From positions 1 to 21,118 of IMG/VR virus record IMGVR_UViG_3300023171_000043: a stretch of DNA of 21,118 bases; one strand, 5' to 3'. The position numbers were made by a program, and so were the translations under genes. The stretch comes from a virus. The notes beneath the pieces were generated by a model. The model was not told the DNA's origin and ran no database searches. It worked only from the letters and a program-made list of their open reading frames with translations. Shown here in pieces: positions 1 to 6,727 of this stretch; within the stretch, counting starts at the first letter, position 1; each line of letters opens with the position of its first letter.

Positions 1-552
1 AACAAGTACGGCAGCGGTTTGGCTAATCTGGTCTAAATCCGGCATACCACGCATTTTAAATAGATAGTCTACTTCCGATAACCATGCGTTTTTTAATGCC
101 TTAGGTAGGGTGTCATAGCCTGTAAGGTAAGTTACTGAATACATTTCTTTGCAGTCTGCTGAGTTCCATGTCCAGGGTTCTACATATCCGTTATGATAAA
201 ACCATTCTATCCCACTGCCAGATCCGCTATTGATAACGATCCGTTTTGCCTGGTAATTAGAAACGGTGTAATCTGCTTCGGCTATATCTCCATCTTTACC
301 CGTAACCGATGTTATCTCTCCCGTTGGCGATAAAGGCAACTCTAACGGATAACCCGGCCACTGAACGATTATCGAACGCTGAACCAGTCCAATATTCAAG
401 TATGCTTCTATCCTTTGACGTGCCGCTGAGATAAGCAAAGTTAGTTCGTCATCAAATGCCGTATAATCAGCATCAATACGGGAAAAGTTCTTAACATCCG
501 CAAGCGTAACCGTTTCGGTGAAATCGGTATCGTCAATTATTTGGTAGCTCAT
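1..552 (-). CDS. Head-tail connector protein, gp6-like (3' end off window)
   Basis: The reading frame is open from an ATG at 552 through the left edge, giving 184 residues with no stop, so the C-terminus is missing. The N-terminal part reads as an acidic start followed by DDELTLLISAARQRIEAYLN, the signature of phage gp6-like head-tail connector proteins, which form the ring under the portal that joins head to tail. A later stretch with ALKNAWLSEVDYLF fits the second helical half of that family. A head position is supported by capsid, protease, portal and terminase genes upstream on the same strand, although a plus-strand cassette (633-1819) separates it from them. A TAnnTTTG box ends 4 nt before the ATG, suggesting its own promoter and almost no leader. 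The family call is from the motif and context only. Confidence 0.78.
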   Translation of the reverse strand, partial: MSYQIIDDTDFTETVTLADVKNFSRIDADYTAFDDELTLLISAARQRIEAYLNIGLVQRSIIVQWPGYPLELPLSPTGEITSVTGKDGDIAEADYTVSNYQAKRIVINSGSGSGIEWFYHNGYVEPWTWNSADCKEMYSVTYLTGYDTLPKALKNAWLSEVDYLFKMRGMPDLDQISQTAAVLV

Positions 553-556
553 AAAG

Positions 557-588
557 CAAATGTAACGAAAATGATATGAAAAGTGAAA
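557..588 (-). promoter_or_regulatory. Promoter for the head-tail connector gene
   Basis: On the minus strand TTTC (588-585) is followed by exactly 20 nt and then TACATTTG (564-557), a full match to the Bacteroidota -7 box TAnnTTTG with a 3/4 match to the -33 TTTG. The ATG begins only 4 nt after the box, so the predicted transcript starts at or within a few bases of the start codon. Confidence 0.6.
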
Positions 589-590
589 AG

Positions 591-598
591 TAGATTTG
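591..598 (+). promoter_or_regulatory. Candidate -7 box for the plus-strand cassette
   Basis: TAGATTTG at 591-598 matches the Bacteroidota -7 box and lies 34 nt before the ATG at 633. No TTTG-like -33 element is visible 19-21 nt upstream, so the promoter is weaker or activator-dependent. It is back to back with the connector promoter at 557-588. Confidence 0.4.
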
Positions 599-632
599 TT
601 ACCTTTAGTGTAAACGAAAAAACAAAACAATT

Positions 633-1127
633 ATGGGTTACAATTTATCAATCGGTCAAGCCGAAATGGAGTTTAATAAAGAATACAGTCATCTGAGTAT
701 TGATGTTCAATACATATCGCTTCCTGAAGCTCCTGCATTTGGCGAGCCTACTGACAACAGTAATCAAAGATGGCCTTCATACTCCGTTTGGAGAAGCTTT
801 ACTAAAAGTGTAGGGTTAGAGGATTTATTCTTTGATAAAGAATTTGAGGGTAATAATGGAGAGCAATGTCTTATTAGAGAACATCCAGGTTTTACCGTAA
901 TTACTGACTACCATAAAGGTGAGATAGACAAAGCGTATGCGGATTTTTACAAAAATAACCCGAGTTGCAAAGCTGGTTACTCACCTTTACTTGACGATAC
1001 CTTAGGTATTTATGAAGATAACGAATGGCCCGAATGCAACAACCAAGCTGTTAGATTAGAATGGCTTAAGTTTTGGGTGGATTGGTCTTTAGATAATTGC
1101 GAAATTCCAATTTTCAAAAACACATAA
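633..1127 (+). CDS. Hypothetical protein, first gene of the opposite-strand cassette
   Basis: An open frame of 164 codons, preceded by an A-rich leader (ACAAAACAATT) typical of Bacteroidota starts without a Shine-Dalgarno sequence. I do not recognise a family. The protein is acidic and aromatic-rich, with many W, Y and F, a central segment containing REHPGFTVITDYHKGE and a C-terminal WLKFWVDWSLDNCEIPIF. There is no signal peptide or membrane segment, so a soluble cytoplasmic protein is likely. It is followed after 1 nt by the zinc-ribbon-like gene, so the two are probably co-transcribed. Its orientation opposite to the flanking head genes suggests accessory (moron-type) cargo rather than a structural role. 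Confidence 0.7.
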   Translation: MGYNLSIGQAEMEFNKEYSHLSIDVQYISLPEAPAFGEPTDNSNQRWPSYSVWRSFTKSVGLEDLFFDKEFEGNNGEQCLIREHPGFTVITDYHKGEIDKAYADFYKNNPSCKAGYSPLLDDTLGIYEDNEWPECNNQAVRLEWLKFWVDWSLDNCEIPIFKNT

Positions 1128-1128
1128 A

Positions 1129-1389
1129 ATGTTCCGTCCTCAAAACCGATGTAACGGCAAAACTGCCTACCCATCAAAAGAGAAAGCTAACGAGACAGCA
1201 AAGCACTTGAATGGGATGGGCGGTAAGCGTGTAACATCGTATCGGTGCAAAGAATGCGCAGGATACCACGTTGGTCACGAAAGCAAAGGACGTAAAATGT
1301 CGGCTGATAAAACAGGAAAAAACAAAATTATACACCATAACCATGTGCCTGGGGTACATAGGATAAAATTAGATGATTATGAAAGCTAG
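1129..1389 (+). CDS. Small zinc-ribbon-like protein
   Basis: 86 residues, basic. Cysteines and histidines are arranged as C8, then C40-x2-C43-x3-H47-x2-H50 (YRCKECAGYHVGH), preceded by a helix starting YPSKEKANETAKHLN. Small phage proteins with this layout are common and are thought to bind one zinc ion and nucleic acid; that role is inferred here. The basic C-terminal tail (K/R/H rich) is consistent with nucleic-acid contact. It starts 1 nt after the stop of the preceding gene and its stop overlaps the start of the next, so the three plus-strand genes form one operon. Confidence 0.65.
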   Translation: MFRPQNRCNGKTAYPSKEKANETAKHLNGMGGKRVTSYRCKECAGYHVGHESKGRKMSADKTGKNKIIHHNHVPGVHRIKLDDYES

Positions 1390-1819
1390 TGAATTAAGAA
1401 TAGGCAATTATATATATGATGACTTTAACGAAGTTCATATAGTTGAGAAAATTGAATCTCAAAAGTTTAATGATTGGAACGGTTCAGAACCGTCTTTAAT
1501 TGTTTTTAGCAAGTTAAAAGAAACTCAAAACGGGATGTACACTTGTGATGTTGTTTCCGGCATACCTTTAACAGTAGAATGGTTGTTAAAGTTTGGATTT
1601 AATCGTCATGATGATGGTAGTGTTTCTGCTCAATTTAGCATAGGCACAAACCCCGTAACTAAGGATTTTATGATGTATTTAATATGGATAAAATCATCTA
1701 AAGATTATAGCTTAAAATATTTCCCTTTTTATAGAAATGGGCATCATATTATTAAATACGTTCATCAACTCCAAAACCTATACTTTGCGTTAACCGGAAA
1801 GGAACTAACTACCTCGTAA
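1379..1819 (+). CDS. Bacteroidota phage protein of the VHQLQNLYFALTG family
   Basis: 146 residues from the ATG at 1379. An in-frame ATG lies at 1373, but relatives typically begin MKxxELRIGNxV, which favours the second. Two landmarks mark this widespread Bacteroidota phage and mobile-element family: the N-terminal ELRIGNYIYD segment and the C-terminal KYVHQLQNLYFALTGKEL, with GIPLTVEWLLKFGF between them. Its function is unknown to me; members are soluble and often encoded among early or accessory genes. The start overlaps the stop of the zinc-ribbon gene by 11 nt. It is the last gene of the plus-strand cassette and runs towards the minus-strand gene ending at 1883. Confidence 0.75.
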   Translation: MKASELRIGNYIYDDFNEVHIVEKIESQKFNDWNGSEPSLIVFSKLKETQNGMYTCDVVSGIPLTVEWLLKFGFNRHDDGSVSAQFSIGTNPVTKDFMMYLIWIKSSKDYSLKYFPFYRNGHHIIKYVHQLQNLYFALTGKELTTS

Positions 1820-1821
1820 TT

Positions 1822-1857
1822 AAAAAAAAAGCCCGGCTATTTCACAAATGCCGGGCT
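1822..1857 (-). terminator. Intrinsic terminator after the leftward gene 1883-2293
   Basis: AGCCCGGC (1830-1837) and GCCGGGCT (1850-1857) form a perfect 8-bp stem with a 12-nt loop. Read leftward it is followed by a run of eight to nine T (1829-1822), so it stops leftward transcription. Read rightward there is no T tract, so it is one-directional and shields the plus-strand cassette from antisense transcription. Confidence 0.85.
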
Positions 1858-1882
1858 AAACCTAAAACAAAACAAACTATAC

Positions 1883-2293
1883 CTATTTCTTTTCGCGGGC
1901 TTTACGCGTCTTAACTTCTTTCACTGGCTCGGCTTCTTTATCAGCAACAATAGGCTCTTGCTGATCTTTGTCGGTTTCAATTTCGGTTTCAGCAACAGGA
2001 TCGGCTTCCGTTTCCTCTTCAGAAGCTATCGTTTCATCCATCTGATTGATAATTGCTAAAGCCGCTTGTTTCTCCGCTTCAGTTGAATTACCTGCCGCGA
2101 TACGTTCTGCTTTATCCTGCTCAGTTTCGACAATCTCCGAGTCATCCGGTGCTATATCAGCCAGTTTATGTTCTGTCAAATAATCCGCGTCTGCCTGGCT
2201 ACATTCAAATACATTTCCCGGATCGTAAATCCGGCCCGTTGGAGCAAATATAAACCTAACATTTGCCTTTACTTTTAAAGTTTCTTTTTCCAT
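1883..2293 (-). CDS. Small structural-cassette protein with acidic tail
   Basis: 136 residues from the ATG at 2293. A frame extension to 2335 would start inside the terminator stem at 2341-2350 / 2323-2332 and is rejected. Residues 1-45 (KVKANVRFIFAPTGRIYDPGNVFECSQADADYL) resemble a small domain common in phage head-tail cassettes, patterned as VKVxxxFxDxxTGxxYxPGDxxExxxxxAxxL. The rest is a low-complexity acidic region (about residues 48-118, rich in E, D, A, T) ending in a basic tail (EVKTRKAREKK). Position next to the major capsid gene suggests an accessory head or head-tail role. It lies between two leftward terminators, so it must have its own promoter. Confidence 0.65.
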   Translation of the reverse strand: MEKETLKVKANVRFIFAPTGRIYDPGNVFECSQADADYLTEHKLADIAPDDSEIVETEQDKAERIAAGNSTEAEKQAALAIINQMDETIASEEETEADPVAETEIETDKDQQEPIVADKEAEPVKEVKTRKAREKK

Positions 2294-2319
2294 AGTTATA
2301 AAGATATGCAATGATACGA

Positions 2320-2350
2320 AAAAACCCTGTAACATTTCTATTACAGGGTT
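2320..2350 (-). terminator. Intrinsic terminator after the major capsid gene
   Basis: AACCCTGTAA (2323-2332) and TTACAGGGTT (2341-2350) make a perfect 10-bp stem with an 8-nt loop, 17 nt past the capsid stop codon. Read leftward the stem runs into TTTTTT. It separates the abundant capsid transcript from the gene at 1883-2293. Confidence 0.85.
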
Positions 2351-2367
2351 CTATACTTATTTAGCTA

Positions 2368-3765
2368 CTATGGCTTAGTTAAAGCGGTAATAGCAGCGGC
2401 AAACGTACCTTTCACGAATGCTGGCAACCAGTTTGATTTAACAAACAGAACTGCCCTCATTTCAGCTAAGATAGTCACTAAGTTTTTGATGAAGTCATCA
2501 TTAACGTAACCGATCTGGATGTTAACGTCCTCGCGGATAGCTAACGTTGCTTTCTTGAAGTCACCTGCAAGGAACGAACCAACAGCAACACCATTGTTAG
2601 CAACGATACGCAGACCAGCGATAGTCATACCATCAACTGAACTGAATGGTGGCAACAGGTAGCGTCCTTCGGCATCTTTGATTAACTGCATTGCGTAGTA
2701 ATCAGCAGGGTTAACGACAATGGTATCACCCATGAAGTTGGCAGCGGCTAATTGAGCAACAGCGGCTACCATTACGTCGAAACGGTTAGGTGTAGGCACT
2801 AACAGGGCCATTGTCGAAACGGCTGCGAACGTAGGCGCAACAGTTAAGATACCTTTAAGGTTAGGGCTAACACCATCACCAGACAGGATTTGTTCGTCTA
2901 ACTTCAACGCAACCAATTCGCGCAGTTCGGTGTTAATCTCACCTTGCAGGAACTTAATGTCCGCTAATGCTTCTTTGGATACCTTAATCCAAACCGCAAT
3001 TTTCTCAACTTTTGCAGTTGCTTCTACGATGTCGAAATCAGTTTGCGGTTTAGTAGCACCCTCAGCAACAGTACCGGCTACACCAGGATCAGCATTTTTC
3101 TGCTCAGCCCATGCGATGTACATATTATCAGTAGTAATGATACGTACCAATTCGCGCATGAATGGTTGACGACGAACAATACGGGCAAATTCAGGATCCC
3201 ATGAAGTAAGACCAATAGTACCGCCTGAGTAGTTACCGGCAATAGTCATGGTTCCGGCTGCTTTCATAGTGAAGTTAACCTTGCCCGACTGATCTTTAGT
3301 CATTGCTTCTAAACCTGCTTTATTGGCTTCTACCAACTCTTTCAATTCAGCCTCGAAAGACTTAACTGCAGCAGGGTTACCATTTTTCAGACCAGAAACA
3401 ACTTTAGCAACATTGTCGTGTTGTTTTTGCATTTCTGCAAGGATTGTTTCAAGTGCTTTCTCCTGGTTGTCTGCAGTGTCTTTCAGCTTCATTGATTTGA
3501 ACGCTTTTTCAGCAATCTCAGCAATCAACTTGTTAGCTTCATCAGTACCTACTTCGGCCTTTAATAAGGCTGCAAGGTTATGAGCTACATACTTTTGAGC
3601 GGCGTCTTCTGCTTGCTCTTTTACAACTTTCATTGCCGCTTCTTTTTTCTGATCATCCGTCAGTTCTCCACCATTACCACCATCAGGCGATAAGTTAGCG
3701 CGGAAAAATTTTGAAACGGATGCAGAGCCAGCCCCCATTACTAATGGGTTAAATACTTTTTTCAT
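2368..3765 (-). CDS. Major capsid protein, HK97 fold
   Basis: 465 residues. Residues 1-165 contain a G/N-rich linker (about 25-35) and a long charged helical region (36-155, K/E/A rich), like the N-terminal delta or scaffolding segment of HK97-type capsid proteins that the head protease removes. From about residue 170 the mature shell domain follows, with typical marks: WDPEFARIVRR (189-199), EGATKP (235-240), the P-domain spine helix with LDEQILSGDG (289-298) and PNLKGIL (301-307). The stop is TAG at 2368-2370 and is followed by a strong terminator. The start lies 5 nt after the stop of the protease gene, so both are on one transcript. Subunits would assemble the icosahedral head around the portal. 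Confidence 0.93.
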   Translation of the reverse strand: MKKVFNPLVMGAGSASVSKFFRANLSPDGGNGGELTDDQKKEAAMKVVKEQAEDAAQKYVAHNLAALLKAEVGTDEANKLIAEIAEKAFKSMKLKDTADNQEKALETILAEMQKQHDNVAKVVSGLKNGNPAAVKSFEAELKELVEANKAGLEAMTKDQSGKVNFTMKAAGTMTIAGNYSGGTIGLTSWDPEFARIVRRQPFMRELVRIITTDNMYIAWAEQKNADPGVAGTVAEGATKPQTDFDIVEATAKVEKIAVWIKVSKEALADIKFLQGEINTELRELVALKLDEQILSGDGVSPNLKGILTVAPTFAAVSTMALLVPTPNRFDVMVAAVAQLAAANFMGDTIVVNPADYYAMQLIKDAEGRYLLPPFSSVDGMTIAGLRIVANNGVAVGSFLAGDFKKATLAIREDVNIQIGYVNDDFIKNLVTILAEMRAVLFVKSNWLPAFVKGTFAAAITALTKP

Positions 3766-3770
3766 GTTTT

Positions 3771-4628
3771 TTAATTTAAATAATCAAAAATTGTTTTTTC
3801 ATTCTTTTGCGGAATAATGAAATCGTCCCACACCGATTTTGACTGCTCTGATGGCGGGTCTAATTGAGTGGATTTCTCCGGCTCAGTATTGTTTATATTG
3901 CCTGTAACGGAATTGCTCCCTAATACTACAAGGCTTGATTCTCTAACGTTTTTCGCTTCTTTAACGACAAAGAAATAAGGGATATATTCAAAGTCTGCTT
4001 TATTGGCGATCATTGGCAGGTATTCATCATAACGCTGTTTCTCCGTTTCGTCTGATGGGTGGTTGCTATCCATTGCAAGTTCGATAGTCACGTACTGCAT
4101 CCGAACGCTTGCTTCGATCTGATCGCCTGATTCTAACCATTCCTTAGCCTTAGCATGGACTACCTTATCTTTAGGGAACTTATAGATCAATGCCTGAGTA
4201 TCGCCCTGGTATGGTTGCCCTAGTAAAGCGAACGGCATTTTAACCACCATCATTTCAATGTATTCCTTTCTGACAATAACATCGTCAATACATAGCTCGT
4301 GGTCGGCAACTAAATAGTTATTCCCTTGCTGCTCCTTTATTGACTTATTCCAGATCCCATCAATATGTAAATCGTTGTGGCTATCCAATATCCGGGTAGT
4401 GTTAACAGCGATATAGTAATAAGCATCGTCTATTTTCAAAGCCTTTACCTGATCAGATAGTTTAAGCAGATCAAGAGATTTACAGGTTACAGCTATACCT
4501 TTATCGCATGACTTCTGTATGTCGGCTTTTTTAAGGTCAATAATTCCTTTAATGTTACCCCTGAACTCGGTAAACATTTCCTCTTTAGTTGAAAACTCGC
4601 GCTTAGGAAAATAAATGCTTTTTATCAC
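3771..4628 (-). CDS. Prohead (head maturation) serine protease
   Basis: 285 residues from a GTG start at 4628 that overlaps the stop of the 40-aa ORF upstream (GTGA), indicating translational coupling. Family marks are the ILDSHNDLHIDGIWNKSIKE segment (80-99) followed by ADHE (108-111, H110 the likely catalytic histidine) and EASVRMQYVTIELA (172-185, S174 the likely nucleophile). That last block and KEAKxxREssLVVLGSNS (223-240) match the Bacteroidota type of herpesvirus/HK97-like prohead protease. It would cleave the capsid N-terminal segment and itself during head maturation. The C-terminal 45 residues (N/S/P/Q rich) look like a disordered tail. Position directly before the capsid gene supports the call. 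Confidence 0.85.
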   Translation of the reverse strand: MIKSIYFPKREFSTKEEMFTEFRGNIKGIIDLKKADIQKSCDKGIAVTCKSLDLLKLSDQVKALKIDDAYYYIAVNTTRILDSHNDLHIDGIWNKSIKEQQGNNYLVADHELCIDDVIVRKEYIEMMVVKMPFALLGQPYQGDTQALIYKFPKDKVVHAKAKEWLESGDQIEASVRMQYVTIELAMDSNHPSDETEKQRYDEYLPMIANKADFEYIPYFFVVKEAKNVRESSLVVLGSNSVTGNINNTEPEKSTQLDPPSEQSKSVWDDFIIPQKNEKTIFDYLN

Positions 4629-4747
4629 TTGTTAACTGGTTTATTTATGTACTTCAGCTTTTTGCTAATAGCGTCCTTAACCTTAGGATCTTCTACGCGT
4701 TCACGTATTGCCTTTAAATCTTGTTCGCTTTTAGTTGGCTTTTCCAT
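4625..4747 (-). CDS. 40-residue ORF coupled to the prohead protease
   Basis: A short open frame from an ATG at 4747, encoding a charged 40-residue peptide (starts MEKPTKSEQDLKAIRERVED, then a lysine-rich C-terminus) predicted to be one helix. The TGA stop overlaps the GTG start of the protease gene in the sequence GTGA, a standard coupling arrangement that supports real translation. An A/T-rich 110-nt leader with a terminator at its far end precedes it. It could be a small scaffold or head factor, or simply a coupling leader for the weak GTG start; I do not recognise it. Confidence 0.6.
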   Translation of the reverse strand: MEKPTKSEQDLKAIRERVEDPKVKDAISKKLKYINKPVNK

Positions 4748-4794
4748 AATTGTAACAATAATGATACGAATATATGCAAAAGATTTGAAATGCA

Positions 4795-4835
4795 AATAAA
4801 AAAGAAAATCCGGCCAAAATTAATTGAACCGGATT
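4795..4835 (-). terminator. Intrinsic terminator after the HNH gene
   Basis: AAATCCGG (4805-4812) and CCGGATTT (4828-4835) form an 8-bp stem with a 15-nt loop just past the HNH stop at 4858. Read leftward it continues TTCTTTTTT, so it ends the HNH transcript before the protease and capsid genes. Confidence 0.75.
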
Positions 4836-4857
4836 TGCGATCTGACGGGAATTATGG

Positions 4858-5442
4858 TTAAGCGAATACGAATGGAATCTTTACTTTCCTTTTACCATGT
4901 ATTAGCGCGCAAAAATTATCTCTATTTCTTTTCCTTTCGGTAGATTCCCATGCTTTAAGAGCTGAATCGTAATAGATGCCAGTTTCAACGTTCAAAACCA
5001 TTTTGGATTTTGGGTTCCTATCTGGGTTTAGAAATTGTTGTCTTCTTAATTCCACTCCTTCTTTAGATACTTTAGCTAAACCTGTTCTGAAAGCGTGCTG
5101 TGTGTTTTCTTTTGAAGTTGCCCATTCTAAATTATCTAAATTATTATTTAATTTATTACCATCGATATGGTTAACGCAGTATTTATTTTCCGGGTTAGGG
5201 ATGAAAGTTATAGCAACTACTCTGTGCATAGTTTGGGCTGGCAGCGACTTTCTGTCCCCTATAGCAATTCTTCTATAACCATGTTTGTCAATAAGCCCCT
5301 CTTTCAATATTCTTCCTTCTAGCCACCTATCAACCTTTCCCCTGCCTGTTTGAATTATTTTGCTTAAAGACCTTGCTCGACCTAAACTGCTAACCTGATA
5401 TCTACCCTCGCAACCAGGTATATCTTTCCACATTTCTTCCAT
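4858..5442 (-). CDS. Free-standing NUMOD4-HNH homing-type endonuclease
   Basis: 194 residues. The N-terminus (WKDIPGCEGRYQVSSLGRARSL, about 5-26) is the NUMOD4 motif. The HNH core follows at about 72-117, with MHRVVAITFIPNPENK, then VNHIDGNKLNNNLDNLEW and TSKENTQHAFRTG. The C-terminal part (about 140-194, with VLNVETGIYYDSALKAWES) resembles a NUMOD1-type DNA-binding module. Such enzymes nick or cut a specific site in related phages and spread their own gene. It sits between the gp7-like and protease genes, flanked by a terminator-like hairpin on each side, so it behaves as an independent insert in the head operon. No split gene or intron is apparent. An alternative in-frame ATG is three codons downstream. 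Confidence 0.88.
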   Translation of the reverse strand: MEEMWKDIPGCEGRYQVSSLGRARSLSKIIQTGRGKVDRWLEGRILKEGLIDKHGYRRIAIGDRKSLPAQTMHRVVAITFIPNPENKYCVNHIDGNKLNNNLDNLEWATSKENTQHAFRTGLAKVSKEGVELRRQQFLNPDRNPKSKMVLNVETGIYYDSALKAWESTERKRNRDNFCALIHGKRKVKIPFVFA

Positions 5443-5445
5443 AAA

Positions 5446-5493
5446 TAAAAATCCATGCCTTTCATCCGTCGAGGTGGACTACTTAGCATGGAT
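5446..5493 (-). terminator. Terminator-like hairpin before the HNH gene
   Basis: Read leftward, ATCCATGC (5493-5486) pairs with GCATGGAT (5458-5451) across a 27-nt loop and is followed by TTTTTATTT. It could end the gp7-like transcript. Because it also lies in the HNH leader (ATG at 5442), it may instead control HNH translation. The long loop makes it weaker than the other terminators here. Confidence 0.45.
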
Positions 5494-5545
5494 ATTTTTA
5501 AATTTCTTAATTCGGCCTCGACTCCGATTAACTAATATACGGTTT

Positions 5546-6382
5546 TTAGCTTGCTCCTACAAGTTTGCCATTGACTATTCTGCCTAATTTTTGATAGCGG
5601 TTATATCTGTTTATTGACATAAAACTACAAGTACACCGGCAATTTATGACTTGATTTGCTGGTAATGAAAAATCTCCCGGCCTTTCGCATAGATGGCCAT
5701 CAAGATTAAATGTACTTTCCATTTCTATAATGGTGTCATTCTCTTCAAGATGCGCCCTGCGTTCGTTTTTGTCGTTTCTACCTAACCAAACCTTATATGA
5801 CTGACCTCCTTGTGTTTCGATCCAAGAAACTGCAGCTATATTTTTACCTAAGTTAGCAATTCGACTTGTTTCGGTACGCGAAATCGTTCCCGCCCTCATT
5901 TTAGCACGTTGCCCTAAGCCTTTAAGGAATAACCTAACACGACCCTCTCTATCCATATCCAAATCGGCAACATCACCTAAAGCCCTGCGTATCATTTCGA
6001 CCGTAGTATCGTTAAGTTCGCGCTGTATCTGGTAAACGTACTGTAAAGCGTAATCTTTCAGTTTGCCCGACCAAACATCTACCAGGAAATCTATTGCGCT
6101 TGCCTTAGTTGCCGTTGGTTCGTTTTTCCGCTGCCTGTAATACTCCGACCTAGCCATTTTCATCCCCGTAATCTCATAAGCACGTTGGTATACTGACTGC
6201 CATACGTTCCGGTTGATTAACTGCTCTACTGGAATGTTATCCGTTCCTTCCAGTTCAACGTACGTCATAACGGGCTGTATTGACTGCATTATAGCTTTAC
6301 GAAATAACGGCAATAGCTGTTTTTCCGCTGTCTTATGAAAACGGTTCCAGATTAGGCGCTCTTCTCGGAATTCTTTAAGCAT
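5546..6382 (-). CDS. Head morphogenesis protein, SPP1 gp7-like
   Basis: 278 residues. The C-terminal third carries the SPP1 gp7 / Mu gpF domain: ISRTETSRIANLGK (about 166-179), W-x-RRAHLEENDTII, then PGDFSLPANQVINCRCTCSF (about 234-253) with the CRC cysteines usual in this family. The N-terminal two thirds are helical and charged. Members are minor head proteins, packaged in a few copies per virion, that associate with the portal. Gene order terminase, portal, gp7-like, protease, capsid is the usual one. The start overlaps the stop of the upstream small gene by 8 nt (ATGCTTAA). Confidence 0.88.
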   Translation of the reverse strand: MLKEFREERLIWNRFHKTAEKQLLPLFRKAIMQSIQPVMTYVELEGTDNIPVEQLINRNVWQSVYQRAYEITGMKMARSEYYRQRKNEPTATKASAIDFLVDVWSGKLKDYALQYVYQIQRELNDTTVEMIRRALGDVADLDMDREGRVRLFLKGLGQRAKMRAGTISRTETSRIANLGKNIAAVSWIETQGGQSYKVWLGRNDKNERRAHLEENDTIIEMESTFNLDGHLCERPGDFSLPANQVINCRCTCSFMSINRYNRYQKLGRIVNGKLVGAS

Positions 6383-6605
6383 TAGATTTATGCCTTTTTA
6401 CTAGCTGTATTTTATCTCCTGAATACCAATATAAAGAACCGTTTCTTTTTACCCAATACTTAGGGAAACCAGTTTCGCTGCAAGACCCTATTGGCTCTAC
6501 CTTTACAAGTTTACCTGTAACTCTCATTACTCTGTCGGTTATTCTGCCGTATTCATCCATCTTGTGGGATATAAACCTAACTGTATCGTTTATTTTTGCT
6601 TCCAT
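6375..6605 (-). CDS. Small hypothetical beta-rich protein
   Basis: 76 residues from the ATG at 6605, chosen because a TATATTTG box stands 3 nt before it; an upstream non-ATG extension would overlap that box. The sequence alternates short hydrophobic strands with charged turns (INDTVRFISHKMDEYGRITDR, then GKLVKVEPIG and YWVKRNGSLYWYSGDKIQLVKR), suggesting a small barrel of the kind found in nucleic-acid or protein-binding domains. I do not recognise a family. It overlaps the gp7-like gene by 8 nt and is probably translated with it. Confidence 0.6.
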   Translation of the reverse strand: MEAKINDTVRFISHKMDEYGRITDRVMRVTGKLVKVEPIGSCSETGFPKYWVKRNGSLYWYSGDKIQLVKRHKSNA

Positions 6606-6608
6606 ACC

Positions 6609-6616
6609 CAAATATA
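6609..6616 (-). promoter_or_regulatory. -7 box abutting the start of the 6605 gene
   Basis: TATATTTG on the minus strand, then GGT, then the ATG at 6605. The -7 box is a full match, but the four bases 20 nt upstream (ACAC) do not resemble TTTG, so the promoter is less certain than those before the portal or connector. Confidence 0.4.
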
Positions 6617-6619
6617 CCA

Positions 6620-6727
6620 CTATCCATCAATATCCGGTGTAACAATTTCGATACCTAACATAAACCCCTCAGCCAGCCCAACTTCGTATGCTGCTATCAA
6701 ATCGGTAGCGTCAAGTTCTAAGATCAT
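6620..6727 (-). CDS. 35-residue ORF coupled to the portal gene
   Basis: An ATG at 6727 overlaps the portal stop codon in ATGA. The frame encodes 35 residues, beginning MILELDATDLIAAYEVGL and continuing with AEGFMLGIEIV, an amphipathic helix with an acidic tail. The tight overlap and clean, low-gap placement argue for translation by coupling with the portal gene. It may be a small portal or head accessory peptide; no family is recognised. Confidence 0.5.
   Translation of the reverse strand: MILELDATDLIAAYEVGLAEGFMLGIEIVTPDIDG

Noticed and set aside
2294-2335. Longer start for the 136-aa protein (MLQGFFV...)
   Set aside because: It would begin inside the capsid terminator stem-loop; the MEKETLK start at 2293 matches the domain boundary.
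5443-5545. Group I intron or self-splicing element around the HNH gene
   Set aside because: The flanking genes are complete and no gene is split; no recognisable intron core was seen.
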